Shown piece after piece: positions 23,880-33,021 of a stretch of DNA of 64,000 bases. The stretch lies in NCBI GenBank assembly GCA_947630705.1, contig CANRIK010000001.1, positions 1 through 64,000 on the forward strand, in the 5' to 3' direction. Source of the stretch: an uncultured Clostridia bacterium (GTDB lineage: Bacteria > Bacillota > Clostridia > Christensenellales > Borkfalkiaceae). The first letter of the stretch is position 1; each line of letters opens with the position of its first letter. The position numbers and the translations under genes are program-made. The notes below the pieces were generated by a model. It was not told the DNA's origin. It did no database searches and saw only the letters and a program-made list of their open reading frames with translations.

Positions 23880-24575
23880 TTAAAGAATTTTTTGCAGAGT
23901 AAAACCTACTTTGTCGCATGAAGTCAGAACGTACTCTATTCCGTCTTTTACGGTGCGATAAGGGAAATAGGTATCGCCGTGCACATGTCCGAATACCACC
24001 TTGTCCGCGGCATGCTCCTTAAACAGCTCCGTAAATAGCGTCTCCGGCGATTTCTGCGAAAACGGGGGATAGTGAATCATGACTATGAGTTTATCCCCCT
24101 CGCAACGAATTTTTTCGACTTCCTTGAAACACAGTCTGAACCGTTCGGTCTCCCTCAAATACAGCTTTTCGTCTACGTCCGTGTAGTCGCAGCTGCCCGG
24201 GCACGTCCATCCCCTCGAACCGCATATCACAACATTGCCGAATTTAACGCAGTCGTTTTGAAGAAAATAAAAACTTTCGTCGGGAGCCGCGCGGCGGAGC
24301 TTCGTGATACCGTTCCACCAATAGTCGTGATTGCCCCTTATGAAAATTTTTTTGCCCGTCAGATCCTTCATTGAGCGAAGGTCGAACAGTCCCTCTTCCA
24401 GCGTAATACCCCAGCTGATATCGCCGCAGATGAGAACTATGTCGTCTGCGGCAACCTTTTTCAGCCAATCGGCTCTGATTTTTTCGAAGTGATTTTCCCA
24501 CCCGTCTCCGAATACGTTCATGGGCTTATCCGCCTTACCGGAAAGGTGCAAATCGCTTATTGAAAAAATATTCAT
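23880..24575 (-). CDS. Calcineurin-like metallophosphoesterase
   Basis: 231 residues with the full metal-binding series: FSISDLHLSG, ICGDISWG, RGNHDYWWNG, IHYPPFS, FGHVHGDTYF. The size and the GNHDYWW variant match small bacterial phosphohydrolases of unknown substrate. There is no signal peptide. A promoter-like TTTAAA-17-TAAAAT ends 6 nt before the ATG and no ribosome site is seen, so the mRNA could be leaderless. It precedes the pyr promoter on the same strand; no terminator is obvious between them. Confidence 0.9.
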   Translation of the reverse strand: MNIFSISDLHLSGKADKPMNVFGDGWENHFEKIRADWLKKVAADDIVLICGDISWGITLEEGLFDLRSMKDLTGKKIFIRGNHDYWWNGITKLRRAAPDESFYFLQNDCVKFGNVVICGSRGWTCPGSCDYTDVDEKLYLRETERFRLCFKEVEKIRCEGDKLIVMIHYPPFSQKSPETLFTELFKEHAADKVVFGHVHGDTYFPYRTVKDGIEYVLTSCDKVGFTLQKIL

Positions 24576-24719
24576 GACTATATTTTACCACTTGCCGCAC
24601 AAAATTTAAAGCGATTTTCCGAATTTAATATAAATATTATTAAATAGACATATTGCGCAAAATTGTATAATAATTTGCTTATTATGCGTGACATAGTACT
24701 ATTCTAACGACAAAAATAG

Positions 24720-24757
24720 TGGCTTCCTTCCTCATTTTCGGGGAAGAAAGCCTGTAT
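24720..24757 (-). terminator. Terminator of the Cys-rich protein gene
   Basis: Minus strand GGCTTTCTTCC / GGAAGGAAGCC with loop CCGAAAATGA, then ACTATTTTTG. The interval 24576-24719 is AT-rich; apart from the phosphoesterase promoter it shows nothing. Confidence 0.75.
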
Positions 24758-24842
24758 TTAAATCAACCGACAAAATGTCAATCGGTCAATCCGGTTTGCA
24801 ATTTTTCATGGGTACGCTTGCTCTTTCCTATTCTCTTTCCTA

Positions 24843-25502
24843 TTAATTATTGCAGGCGCAGTTGCGCTGTTGGGGATAGAGCGGCAATTCAAAGAAGCCG
24901 GCGCACACTTCCTGCGAATAGTCCTGAGCCGGCGGTATCGCACAGTAGCCGTAGCTCGGAACAAGCAATTGAACGTCTATTACCACCTTCAAAATTATGG
25001 TGACGCAACCGTTCGTGGTGAAGGTGCCGTCCGCATTGAACGTCGCCTGTGCGCAAACGGCGGACGCGCCGGCGGTAATCGTATAGGGCATTATCGAAGG
25101 CGCCGGAACCGACAGAAGAACGTCCTGCGCCACGGTAATCGTGGCCTGTGCGGAACCCTCTACTCCGTTTGCATCGGTGTACAGAACCTCGACGGGTATG
25201 CCTATCGTAGCCTGCACTCTCGCACAGCCCGGCTTCTCGCCCAGTCTTTCTACATTCATGCTGATTATGTCTCCTGTGGACGACAGCGACCTTGCGCTTA
25301 TGAACGTAAGAGGGTATGTAGGATTTGCTGGCACTGCGTCGGTTAACGTCAGAGTTAAATTTTCTAACTGAATCTGCTTGATGCAGGCGTCGAAAATCTT
25401 CTGTGCCTGAATGCAAACTTTTTCACACATGCCGTTCAACGGATTGCCTGTTATTGCGCCCGGGCATTTATCCGAATGAAAATTATTGGAAAAAAATGAC
25501 AT
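24843..25502 (-). CDS. Cys-rich protein of unknown function
   Basis: 219 residues with a strong ribosome site (GGAGGT). It begins MSFFSNNFHSDKCPGAITGN and has two Cys near the start (CEKVCIQAQKIFDACIKQIQ), a beta-rich Thr/Val middle (60-180: TLTLTDAVPANPTYPLTF, ARVQATIGIPVEVLYTD, CAQATFNADGTFTTNGCVTIILKVVIDVQLLVPSYGYC) and a Cys-ending tail (QQRNCACNN). There is no signal peptide or membrane helix. The CPGAITG...CEKVC..FDAC start reminds me of spore-associated clostridial proteins, but that is unproven. Its own terminator follows, and the LysM gene lies upstream on the same strand. Confidence 0.6.
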   Translation of the reverse strand: MSFFSNNFHSDKCPGAITGNPLNGMCEKVCIQAQKIFDACIKQIQLENLTLTLTDAVPANPTYPLTFISARSLSSTGDIISMNVERLGEKPGCARVQATIGIPVEVLYTDANGVEGSAQATITVAQDVLLSVPAPSIMPYTITAGASAVCAQATFNADGTFTTNGCVTIILKVVIDVQLLVPSYGYCAIPPAQDYSQEVCAGFFELPLYPQQRNCACNN

Positions 25503-25589
25503 TTTTGACCTCCGTTATAGTTTCCGCGCATAGAGCGTGGGTATATTTTATTATATGCTGACGCCTTACGGCGAGTGATTGACGGCTGT

Positions 25590-25853
25590 TCACGGTATAA
25601 AAACGCGGCAAGAGGGATACAGAGGTCTGAAATTATTGAAATTCTTCAAGGTCTCCTCCTCCGTTCCGTAGTCCGAGGCTATGGAGAAGTACGTTTCGCC
25701 CGTTCTCACGATATGAACAGTACATGCCTCAACCGGCAATACGGCACCGTCGAAACACTCTTTGACGGGAAAATTCAGAACAGACTCTATCATAGAAGGC
25801 GTCTGTCCCCTCCGCACTCTGTAAAAATCGCCTCTGTCGAGAATAAGCCGCAT
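25590..25853 (-). CDS. Small LysM-like protein
   Basis: 87 residues. The second half, VHIVRTGETYFSIASDYGTEEETLKNFNNF ... CRVFIP, fits a LysM domain (about 46-87), and the first half (FYRVRRGQTPSMIESVLNFP) looks like a degenerate second LysM. No signal peptide is seen, as in spore-coat or cortex LysM proteins such as SafA/YaaH relatives. GAGG lies 8 nt before the ATG. It probably binds peptidoglycan or chitin-like glycans. It neighbours a sporulation-type flippase transcribed the other way. Confidence 0.7.
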   Translation of the reverse strand: MRLILDRGDFYRVRRGQTPSMIESVLNFPVKECFDGAVLPVEACTVHIVRTGETYFSIASDYGTEEETLKNFNNFRPLYPSCRVFIP

Positions 25854-25945
25854 TGCTCCGCCTCGCGTGAATTTTTCTATCAGTATATGCTTAACGACGT
25901 CAAAATTGTTCTAAAAACGGTGGGGAAATCTGTAATATATTGTTG

Positions 25946-27442
25946 ATGAGAAGCAATATTTACAAGTCTGCGGCGCAAGTCGCCGTGTTTTCGACAATCG
26001 AAAAGGGATTGAGCTTTCTGTACAGAATAGTTCTTTCGAGGATAATCGGCGCGGAAGGACTGGGAATATATCAGATCTGCCTGACGGTATTCGCAGTGTT
26101 CCTCACCGCGGCTTCGAGCGGAGTTCCCGTCACGGTTTCGAGGCTCATGGCCAAGAGCGCCGCGAAGAACGATTTGAGCGGCAAGCACTCCGCCGTAACC
26201 GCCGGAATCGTATGCACGATGATAATAACCGTGCCGGTCGCGCTGGTACTGTTTTTCGGCAGGGACGCGTTCGGATTCTTGTTCTCCGACCCACGGTGCA
26301 TGGATATCTTCGTAATTTTGCTGCCCGGGCTTGTTCTTACGGCAATTTATTCGGTTATACGCGGCGCATTCTGGGGAAACAAACAATTTTTACCCTATTC
26401 CGTTATTGAACTTTTGGAGGACGCCGTGATGGTCATATGCGGCGTGATGCTCATCTCTTCCGCGCCGGACCCCGTTACGGGCGCGGAATACGCCGTAATC
26501 GCGGTAGTCATTTCCTATTGTTTTTCGTTTGTCGTTTCGATAGGTTGGTATCTTTCGACGGGCGGAAAATTCGTAAATCCAAAGAGGCAACTGCGGCCGC
26601 TCGTATCCTCCTCCGCGCCTATCACCGCCATGCGCACATCGGCTTCTCTTTTGAATTCCGCCGTGGCGTTTCTGCTGCCCGCACTGCTCGTCGCCGGAGG
26701 CAGCGACAACTCGGAAGCGATGAGCCTCTACGGAATAGCCGTAGGCATGGCGGTGCCCATGCTGTTCATACCGTCCTCGGCAATCGGCTCTATTGCCGTG
26801 GTAATAGCCCCCGAACTCTCGGAAAATTTTTACAGACAAAAGACGGCCGCGGTCAAAAGCGACGTGGAAAAATCTATAAACGCCTCCGTCCTTATTGCGG
26901 CGGTCATAATCCCGATATTATTTGCGCTCGGCAGAGCCGTGAGCGATTTCCTGTATTCGAGCGAACTCTGCGGCGAAATTGTTACTTACAGCTCCTTTAT
27001 AGTTTTGCCGATGTGCGTTGCGATGATGACAAACACCTTGCTCAATTCGATGAACTGTGAAAAGAAAACTTTGCTTTATTTCAGCGTGGGCGCGGCGGCA
27101 ACGCTTATATGTATAGGCGTTCTGACGCCGTTTATAGGCGTTTACAGCTATGTCTGCGGACTTGCGGCAAGCAATATAATTTCAGCCGGACTGAATTTGC
27201 GACTGTTGAGAAAGAAATGCGACGGGATAAACATAAATAAATTTTTGGCGAAGGGCGTAGCATTGATTGCCGTTTCGTGTCTGTTCGGGTGGCTTTCGGT
27301 GAATCTTTTGAAAAATTTCGTCAATTCCGCGGCTCAACTTGCCGTGGCTCTGCCGCTGATAATCCTGTTCACGGCGTGCGCCGCATATCTCATGAAGATG
27401 TACACCTTCAAACCCATAAAAAAGATCATTTCGAGGGAGTGA
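25946..27442 (+). CDS. MOP-superfamily flippase, SpoVB-like
   Basis: About 498 residues from the ATG at 25946, with about 14 membrane segments along its length. The N-terminus NIYKSAAQVAVFSTIEKGLSFLYRIVLSRIIGAEGLGIYQICLTVFAVFLTAASSGVPVTVSRLMAKS is the typical start of stage V sporulation protein B / polysaccharide flippases (MurJ-like fold), which move lipid-linked wall or cortex precursors across the membrane. The ribosome site is weak. Its last 17 bp overlap the end of the opposing TauE/SafE gene. A LysM gene diverges upstream. Whether it serves cortex or another glycan cannot be decided. Confidence 0.88.
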   Translation: MRSNIYKSAAQVAVFSTIEKGLSFLYRIVLSRIIGAEGLGIYQICLTVFAVFLTAASSGVPVTVSRLMAKSAAKNDLSGKHSAVTAGIVCTMIITVPVALVLFFGRDAFGFLFSDPRCMDIFVILLPGLVLTAIYSVIRGAFWGNKQFLPYSVIELLEDAVMVICGVMLISSAPDPVTGAEYAVIAVVISYCFSFVVSIGWYLSTGGKFVNPKRQLRPLVSSSAPITAMRTSASLLNSAVAFLLPALLVAGGSDNSEAMSLYGIAVGMAVPMLFIPSSAIGSIAVVIAPELSENFYRQKTAAVKSDVEKSINASVLIAAVIIPILFALGRAVSDFLYSSELCGEIVTYSSFIVLPMCVAMMTNTLLNSMNCEKKTLLYFSVGAAATLICIGVLTPFIGVYSYVCGLAASNIISAGLNLRLLRKKCDGININKFLAKGVALIAVSCLFGWLSVNLLKNFVNSAAQLAVALPLIILFTACAAYLMKMYTFKPIKKIISRE

Positions 27443-27797
27443 ATTTCAGAACGAAGAGTGCCTTTAATCCCAAAAACAAAAGGAATATTCCAAATAGTTT
27501 TTTGAGTATGTCGGCAGGCAGAAACGCCGCCGCGAAGCCGCCCAAAACGGAGGTCAGAAGAGCCGGAATAACTATCCACAGCACTTCCGCGCCGCCTATC
27601 AGTCCGCTCTTTTTATGCACGCCGAGACTTATTAAAGACATGGGCAGAAAAGCCAGAAGATTGGTGGCCTGCGCAACGTGCTGTTCCACTCCCGTGAAAA
27701 CGGTGAGAACGGGTATTAAAACGCTCCCTCCGCCCATTCCCATTCCTCCTATTATCCCAGATAAAAATCCGACTGCAAGATAGATAAAAAAGCTCAT
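27426..27797 (-). CDS. Half-size TauE/SafE permease (second of a pair)
   Basis: 123 residues with four membrane segments. The signature FLSGIIGGMGMGGGSVLIPVLTVF at the start is the TauE/SafE (DUF81) motif, normally found twice in one 250-residue protein. Here it is one half, overlapping its partner upstream by 4 bp. The two likely dimerise to form the anion (sulfite/sulfonate-type) exporter; the substrate is not known. The 3' end overlaps the convergent flippase gene by 17 bp. Confidence 0.85.
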   Translation of the reverse strand: MSFFIYLAVGFLSGIIGGMGMGGGSVLIPVLTVFTGVEQHVAQATNLLAFLPMSLISLGVHKKSGLIGGAEVLWIVIPALLTSVLGGFAAAFLPADILKKLFGIFLLFLGLKALFVLKFTPSK

Positions 27798-28156
27798 ATC
27801 AGCATCCTTATTCCGGCCGTCAGCATAAGCGCGATAAAAATTATGTTTACGGCAAACTCGGGGAGAACGCCGAGCAATTTAGCGCCCAAAAATCCGCCCA
27901 CCGTAGCGCCTATTGCGGTGGGCACAACTATATCCGCGTGAAAGTAGCCGCCGAGGATATAGACGAGAGCGGATACTGCGCAGACGGGCGCGATGACGAG
28001 AATTGCCGTTGCGTGAGCGCGTTTCTCGCCGTAGCCGGAAAGATTTTTAAGAAGAGGCACTGCCACCATGCCGCCTCCGCCGCCGAATAATCCGTTTACG
28101 GAGCCCGTCAGCGCGCCGTACAGCACGCTCTTCAAATTTGTTTCAATAACTTTCAT
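27794..28156 (-). CDS. Half-size TauE/SafE permease (first of a pair)
   Basis: 120 residues with four membrane segments; the motif ALTGSVNGLFGGGGGMVAVPLL near residue 20 corresponds to the other TauE/SafE half. Its stop overlaps the start of the second half gene (ATGA). Separate halves of this family are recurrent in Clostridia, so this is a gene pair rather than a frameshift; each half has its own complete helix set and start. Confidence 0.85.
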   Translation of the reverse strand: MKVIETNLKSVLYGALTGSVNGLFGGGGGMVAVPLLKNLSGYGEKRAHATAILVIAPVCAVSALVYILGGYFHADIVVPTAIGATVGGFLGAKLLGVLPEFAVNIIFIALMLTAGIRMLI

Positions 28157-28245
28157 ATAAATTTCTATTTCCGACAGGTTTTATTTAAGTTTCTGCATTT
28201 TATGGAAAAATAATAATTTTTTATTGCCAATCCGCCGATAATTGC

Positions 28246-28274
28246 TTGCCTATAAAATCAAATTATATTAAAAT
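28246..28274 (+). promoter_or_regulatory. Promoter of the large surface protein gene
   Basis: TTGCCT (28246-28251), 17-bp spacer, TAAAAT (28269-28274), 34 nt before the ATG; ribosome site AGGTG. Confidence 0.55.
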
Positions 28275-28308
28275 GATATAGTACGATATTTTTTCAGGTG
28301 CAATTTAT

Positions 28309-31300
28309 ATGAGAAAAAGAAAATTCACAAAATTCAGGAAATCGGCAATCGCCGCGCTGTGCGCGCTTGCGGTTACATGCACGGGTCTTGCCGCGGCATG
28401 CGCTCCCGAGCAGAACGACGATACCGATTCGTCCACCTCTCAAAGAGAAGACACTCAACTTCTCAAAAACGGAGATTTCGAATTTTCCGACGTTCCGGAA
28501 AAGGCCGTTCATCTTATCAAAAACGTCAACAGCTGGACGCGTTCGGGCGACAGCTCCGGAGTTATGTCGGGAATCATAAACACTTCTTCGAAAGCATGGG
28601 AGCTTATTTCGGATACCGGACTTAAAGCCAAACTTGACGCCAATAACGACTTGAAGTCCGACGACGCGGATTACGAGGAAAACTACGTCGATTACAACGG
28701 CATGGATTCGGGCGATATTTTATATATCGACTCTTATGCCGCCGCAATGACGAAGGATATAGGCGACGACGAGGACGGTTACGCAAAAGACGGACTCATA
28801 TTGAAGGGCAAAGTTTCGGACCGCTCTTATAAGGACTTTATCGGAGTGGAAGGCAATGCCGACTCCGGATTCACTTTCAGGGGCGAGAAAGTATATTTCG
28901 ACGCCGACAGCGGCGATTATTACTTCGACGAAGCGTTTACCGAACCTGTCCGTTACGCCGTAATAGATAATCCGGAGACGCACCTCGGCTCATACGACGA
29001 GAGCTCTTCCGCTCTCGGAACGACATCCGTTTACCTCGACGACAACGGAAATTACTACCTTGACGAAGCCAAAACGCAGCCTACCGGCAATGTGCTGATG
29101 ATTCATAATTATCCCACCGGCACAAAATACAACGGTATCGAGCAGCACTATTCTTCGCAGACCATCACCCTCGAAGCGAATACCGCGGCGGAAATTTCGC
29201 TGTGGGTAAAGACTTCCGACCTCAAATACGACAAGGGTTATTTGCAGGCGGACGACCAAGACAGGGGAGCCTATATAGAAGTCGTTCAGAACGTTGCCTC
29301 CACTTCTCTGGACCCGTTCAGAATCGAGGCCATAAACACCGAAAAAATTATCAAGGACAACAGCAATCTCGACTCCGAAGTTTGCAGTAACGGCTGGCTT
29401 AAATACACTATCTATGTCAACGCCTGCGACTTTGCGGACAGCACGATTTCGATTAATCTCGGCTTGGGCGGAAACGATAACAGCGATAAAGTTACGGGCT
29501 ACGCCTTCTTTGACGACGTTCAGGTCAAAAAAATAATCGACCTCAAAGCAAAAGACTCCGACGGAGAGAATTTGAGCACCTATCCAGACAATGTGGACGA
29601 GCTGGGGCTTGAAAACGACAGACCGGCATACTGCTCGCTCACAAGCGAAGCCGAAGATAAAATCTTCTGCGCAGACGCCGCTCTGGACACCTCCGACGGA
29701 ACGCGCAAAATTGCAGATACCAGATTTTCGCAAAACTTCTATTATATGCTCGACCTCGCTTCGGAGAATTATACGAGCTCGGAGACTTCGCAGAAGGTAG
29801 CCATACCGTTCAACAGCCCGAGCATAACTGTAAGCGCGGCTCTGACTACTGAAAAATCTTCCGGTAAGGTCCTCGCCTCCGCAGAAACCAACGACGCAAA
29901 GCTCAACGGCGGAGTAGAAAGCGGAGACAGCTCGCCCTACTCTCTTCCCAACGCATTGAAGAACGAGGGCGGCAGACCTACTTTCAACGACCTCATAGGA
30001 ATATACGGCGCGGACGCGAAATTCACTGCCGCCGATTTCACGGGGACGGGTTCGGACGGATATTCATTCCTCGACCTCTCGCCCAGACTCAATTCCGCCC
30101 TTACGGGAGACAACGGACTGAAAGCCTTGGAGGACTTCTCCCTCCCCAATCATGCGAGCATGCTTGTCACTCTTTCAAGATTCGGAGCGGCTTACACGAC
30201 AACAATAGGCGACTTTACCATTCAGCCCGAGGACGGAACGGGGAGTAATTACAAGATAATTTCACTGTGGGTAAAGACTTCCGACATGAACTCTTCCACC
30301 GCGGCGACGATAAGACTTGTAGACGCGGACGATGACGACAACAGCGTTGAGATTTCGGTTGACACGACGGACGTCAAGACCAAAATAGGCGACGACAAAG
30401 ATATCTACAAGGGCTGGGTGCAGTGCTTCTTCTTTGTCAAAAACGAACTCGATACCGAAAAAACTTATAAATTGGAATTCAGTTTCGGAAATACAAATCT
30501 TTCCACAACTACCGGAACCTCTTATAAGGACGGTTGGGCGGCAATAGGCAATCTGCAATCGCTGGAAGTATCCGAGGATATTTTCAAGCTCGTTTCGGAG
30601 GGAACCTATGCCAAAACCTTTACTTTCGGCGAGGAAGATAATTCGTCAAAAACGCCTTTCGACGAATCTACGAGAATGAATAACGTCAAGAAGGAAGTCG
30701 GAACTCCATCCACTTACTACGGAGTAAACGGCGGAAGCAGCTATGTTACCGACAAGGCCTTCGGCGACGATTACGACAAGCAGAACAATGTGAAGGACGG
30801 CATATCCGGCCTCATAAACAGAGACGGCTTCGACGACTATGATCCCACCGTCAAGGACAAGATCTTGAAGAGCTTTTCGAGCGGCGCGGCGAGCTGGAAC
30901 GACGTTTTCGGCGAAGAATGTTATCAGCCTCTTATAATCGTAAATTCTCTCCGCGAATATTACGACAGAGCGACAGAGACCGACGATTATATCAAAGAGC
31001 ACATAGGCGAATTCTTCGTTAAAGACGGCGACAATTACATTCAAGCCACCGAATGGAACGAGGACGAGACCTATTACTCCGCGGCAAAACTCGCAAAGAA
31101 CTACGGATATATTGGCAGTGCAAAGACATTGTCCGCAAACAGCTACACCACGGTAAGTTTGAGGGTGATGGTTTCCAAGGGCGCCGAGGCATACGTATAT
31201 CTGGTTAATTCGGAAGATTACGGACTGATGGATCTCAATATGCCGGCCCACTCCTTCTATTACGACGGCGACGGCAACGTTTTGAGCGAGAAATACGATG

Positions 31301-32913
31301 AGGATTGGTCCGACTCGGAGCATCGCGCCGCGATTGTTTACAAACTGCGCGACGACGGATTGTACGACGGAGACGACGGCGTTTACGCCAACCTTTCAAA
31401 TCTCACTTGCAGATTCAAATATCCCAAATTCGAAAAGAACACCTTCTATAAGGACGGCGAGCTTGTAAGCTACGACAACCTTGTTGACGTAAGCTACAAC
31501 GACCTTATTAACGGAAAAGGTTATTACAGCGACCAAGCCTGCACGAAGATAGCAGACCACTACCTCTGCGTTGACGCACAGAGAGTTTACGAATATGACG
31601 GCGACGAGGGAAATTATTATTATCTCGTCAACGGCGAACGCGGACAGCTTGTAAAGCCTTTCGACGACAAATACGAGAGAGAGTACGGAAAAGAAAAGAC
31701 ATCCGTTCCGGAATATTCGTTTGAAATAGGCCCCACGCTCGACAATACGGGCAAACCCCAATGGGTGAACGTCAATTTCGTAATCCATACGGGCAGCGCC
31801 GAAAAGAGTTACAGATTAGAGCTTTGGAGCGGAAAACGCGGCGAAACGGGAGCGGAAAATCTGACTATCGCGGATAAGGAAAGCGTTACGGGCGCAGTCG
31901 CATTCGATTACAGCGCTTACAGCATTACGGAAAACGACTACTCCTCCGTTCTCGAAGAATACGAGTCTTCCATAAAGGATCTTTACGTCAAACTCATCGC
32001 GGAAGCGGACGCAAGCAGACTCTCCGATAAAAACTTCGACGAACTCAATATAAACGAGTTACAGAAGATAGCCAATGAAATCGTGGACGAGGCAAAAATC
32101 GAAGAAGGCTTCAAATCGATAGGACTTGACAGCGAGGAATTCGTATCTCAATATTACACGTTCAGTTGGTATGACTCTTCACAGTATGTGCCTTTCAACA
32201 GCGAAACCGCCGAAGTCGGACAAACGGGTTATGAATACGACCCCTCCTCTTACAGCGAAACGCTCGTATACTTCAAGGCGCACGATATAGAAGATAATTC
32301 GTACAACATGTACGTTGACTACTCCGCAATAGACCAGACCATATCCATAAGTTCGGAGACGGAGGACAACGACGACGATGAAAACACAACGGATACCACG
32401 GGAGAATCGCCTTGGCTTTTAATCACCTCGATTATCCTCGTAGTAGTTCTCATATTCGCCCTTGCAGCAATACTTTTCAGACAGCTCTGGAAAAAATACG
32501 CAAAGACGCGCGAGCAGAAAAATCAGCAGAAGAATAACTACAAAAAGCGCGAGCGCTATATAAGGAAGCTCAAACTCGTCAAGACCGCTCCCGTCGAAGA
32601 GGAGCCCGTTGAAAACGAGCCCTCCGCGGAAACCGACGCGGAGCCTACGGACGAAACCGACGATAACAGCGCGGTTGAAGAAACTTCAAAAGAGCCGTCC
32701 GTTGAAAATGCGGTTGAAGAGCAAAACGCCGACTCTCCCGTTGAAAACGAGCCCTCCGCGGAAACCGACGCGGAACCTGCGAACGAAACCGACGATAACA
32801 GCGCGGTTGAAGAGATTTCAAAAGAGCCGCCCGTTGAAAGTGCGGTTGAAGAGCAAAATGCCGACTCTCCCGTTGAAAACACGGAGAACTCCGACGACAA
32901 AAAGGACGAATAA
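28309..32913 (+). CDS. Large membrane-anchored surface protein with carbohydrate-binding-like modules
   Basis: 1534 residues. The N-terminal signal (RKSAIAALCALAVTCTGLAAAC) may be lipoprotein-type (AAAC, non-canonical). The outside part is Asp/Ser/Tyr-rich with at least three jelly-roll-like regions: about 50-370 (LLKNGDFEF ... ISLWVKTSDL ... GYAFFDDVQV), 500-770 (IISLWVKTSDM ... GWAAIGNLQ) and 900-1210 (YTTVSLRVMVSKGAEAYVYL ... YRLELWSG). These recall CBM/galactose-binding folds. A membrane helix (about 1369-1391) precedes a basic stretch and an acidic tail of two 44-residue repeats (about 1433-1520). It lies alone between terminators. No catalytic motif is recognised; it may bind a glycan or be a sensor/adhesin. 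Confidence 0.8.
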   Translation: MRKRKFTKFRKSAIAALCALAVTCTGLAAACAPEQNDDTDSSTSQREDTQLLKNGDFEFSDVPEKAVHLIKNVNSWTRSGDSSGVMSGIINTSSKAWELISDTGLKAKLDANNDLKSDDADYEENYVDYNGMDSGDILYIDSYAAAMTKDIGDDEDGYAKDGLILKGKVSDRSYKDFIGVEGNADSGFTFRGEKVYFDADSGDYYFDEAFTEPVRYAVIDNPETHLGSYDESSSALGTTSVYLDDNGNYYLDEAKTQPTGNVLMIHNYPTGTKYNGIEQHYSSQTITLEANTAAEISLWVKTSDLKYDKGYLQADDQDRGAYIEVVQNVASTSLDPFRIEAINTEKIIKDNSNLDSEVCSNGWLKYTIYVNACDFADSTISINLGLGGNDNSDKVTGYAFFDDVQVKKIIDLKAKDSDGENLSTYPDNVDELGLENDRPAYCSLTSEAEDKIFCADAALDTSDGTRKIADTRFSQNFYYMLDLASENYTSSETSQKVAIPFNSPSITVSAALTTEKSSGKVLASAETNDAKLNGGVESGDSSPYSLPNALKNEGGRPTFNDLIGIYGADAKFTAADFTGTGSDGYSFLDLSPRLNSALTGDNGLKALEDFSLPNHASMLVTLSRFGAAYTTTIGDFTIQPEDGTGSNYKIISLWVKTSDMNSSTAATIRLVDADDDDNSVEISVDTTDVKTKIGDDKDIYKGWVQCFFFVKNELDTEKTYKLEFSFGNTNLSTTTGTSYKDGWAAIGNLQSLEVSEDIFKLVSEGTYAKTFTFGEEDNSSKTPFDESTRMNNVKKEVGTPSTYYGVNGGSSYVTDKAFGDDYDKQNNVKDGISGLINRDGFDDYDPTVKDKILKSFSSGAASWNDVFGEECYQPLIIVNSLREYYDRATETDDYIKEHIGEFFVKDGDNYIQATEWNEDETYYSAAKLAKNYGYIGSAKTLSANSYTTVSLRVMVSKGAEAYVYLVNSEDYGLMDLNMPAHSFYYDGDGNVLSEKYDEDWSDSEHRAAIVYKLRDDGLYDGDDGVYANLSNLTCRFKYPKFEKNTFYKDGELVSYDNLVDVSYNDLINGKGYYSDQACTKIADHYLCVDAQRVYEYDGDEGNYYYLVNGERGQLVKPFDDKYEREYGKEKTSVPEYSFEIGPTLDNTGKPQWVNVNFVIHTGSAEKSYRLELWSGKRGETGAENLTIADKESVTGAVAFDYSAYSITENDYSSVLEEYESSIKDLYVKLIAEADASRLSDKNFDELNINELQKIANEIVDEAKIEEGFKSIGLDSEEFVSQYYTFSWYDSSQYVPFNSETAEVGQTGYEYDPSSYSETLVYFKAHDIEDNSYNMYVDYSAIDQTISISSETEDNDDDENTTDTTGESPWLLITSIILVVVLIFALAAILFRQLWKKYAKTREQKNQQKNNYKKRERYIRKLKLVKTAPVEEEPVENEPSAETDAEPTDETDDNSAVEETSKEPSVENAVEEQNADSPVENEPSAETDAEPANETDDNSAVEEISKEPPVESAVEEQNADSPVENTENSDDKKDE
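32605..32868 (+). repeat. 132-bp tandem repeat in the cytoplasmic tail
   Basis: Two copies (32605-32736 and 32737-32868) plus the first codons of a third (32869 on) encode PVENEPSAETDAEP ... AVEEQNADS with a few substitutions. The unit is in frame (44 codons). Confidence 0.9.
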
Positions 32914-32940
32914 TAAAAGTTCCGAAAAGCATTGAATTAA

Positions 32941-32971
32941 AAAATCCGCTTCATGAGAAGCGGATTTTTTT
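32941..32971. terminator. Bidirectional terminator after the surface protein gene
   Basis: AAATCCGCTTC-ATGA-GAAGCGGATTT with T-runs on both strands. It serves the plus-strand gene and probably the opposing RsmF-like gene. Confidence 0.85.
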
Positions 32972-33021
32972 ATTGTTTCGTCAATTATTCTTTATATAAT
33001 GCCATTGCAATACGGCTGAAA

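Noticed and set aside
32556-32900. Ser-rich minus-strand frame
   Set aside because: A mirror of the repetitive acidic tail of the surface protein; repetition alone keeps the frame open.
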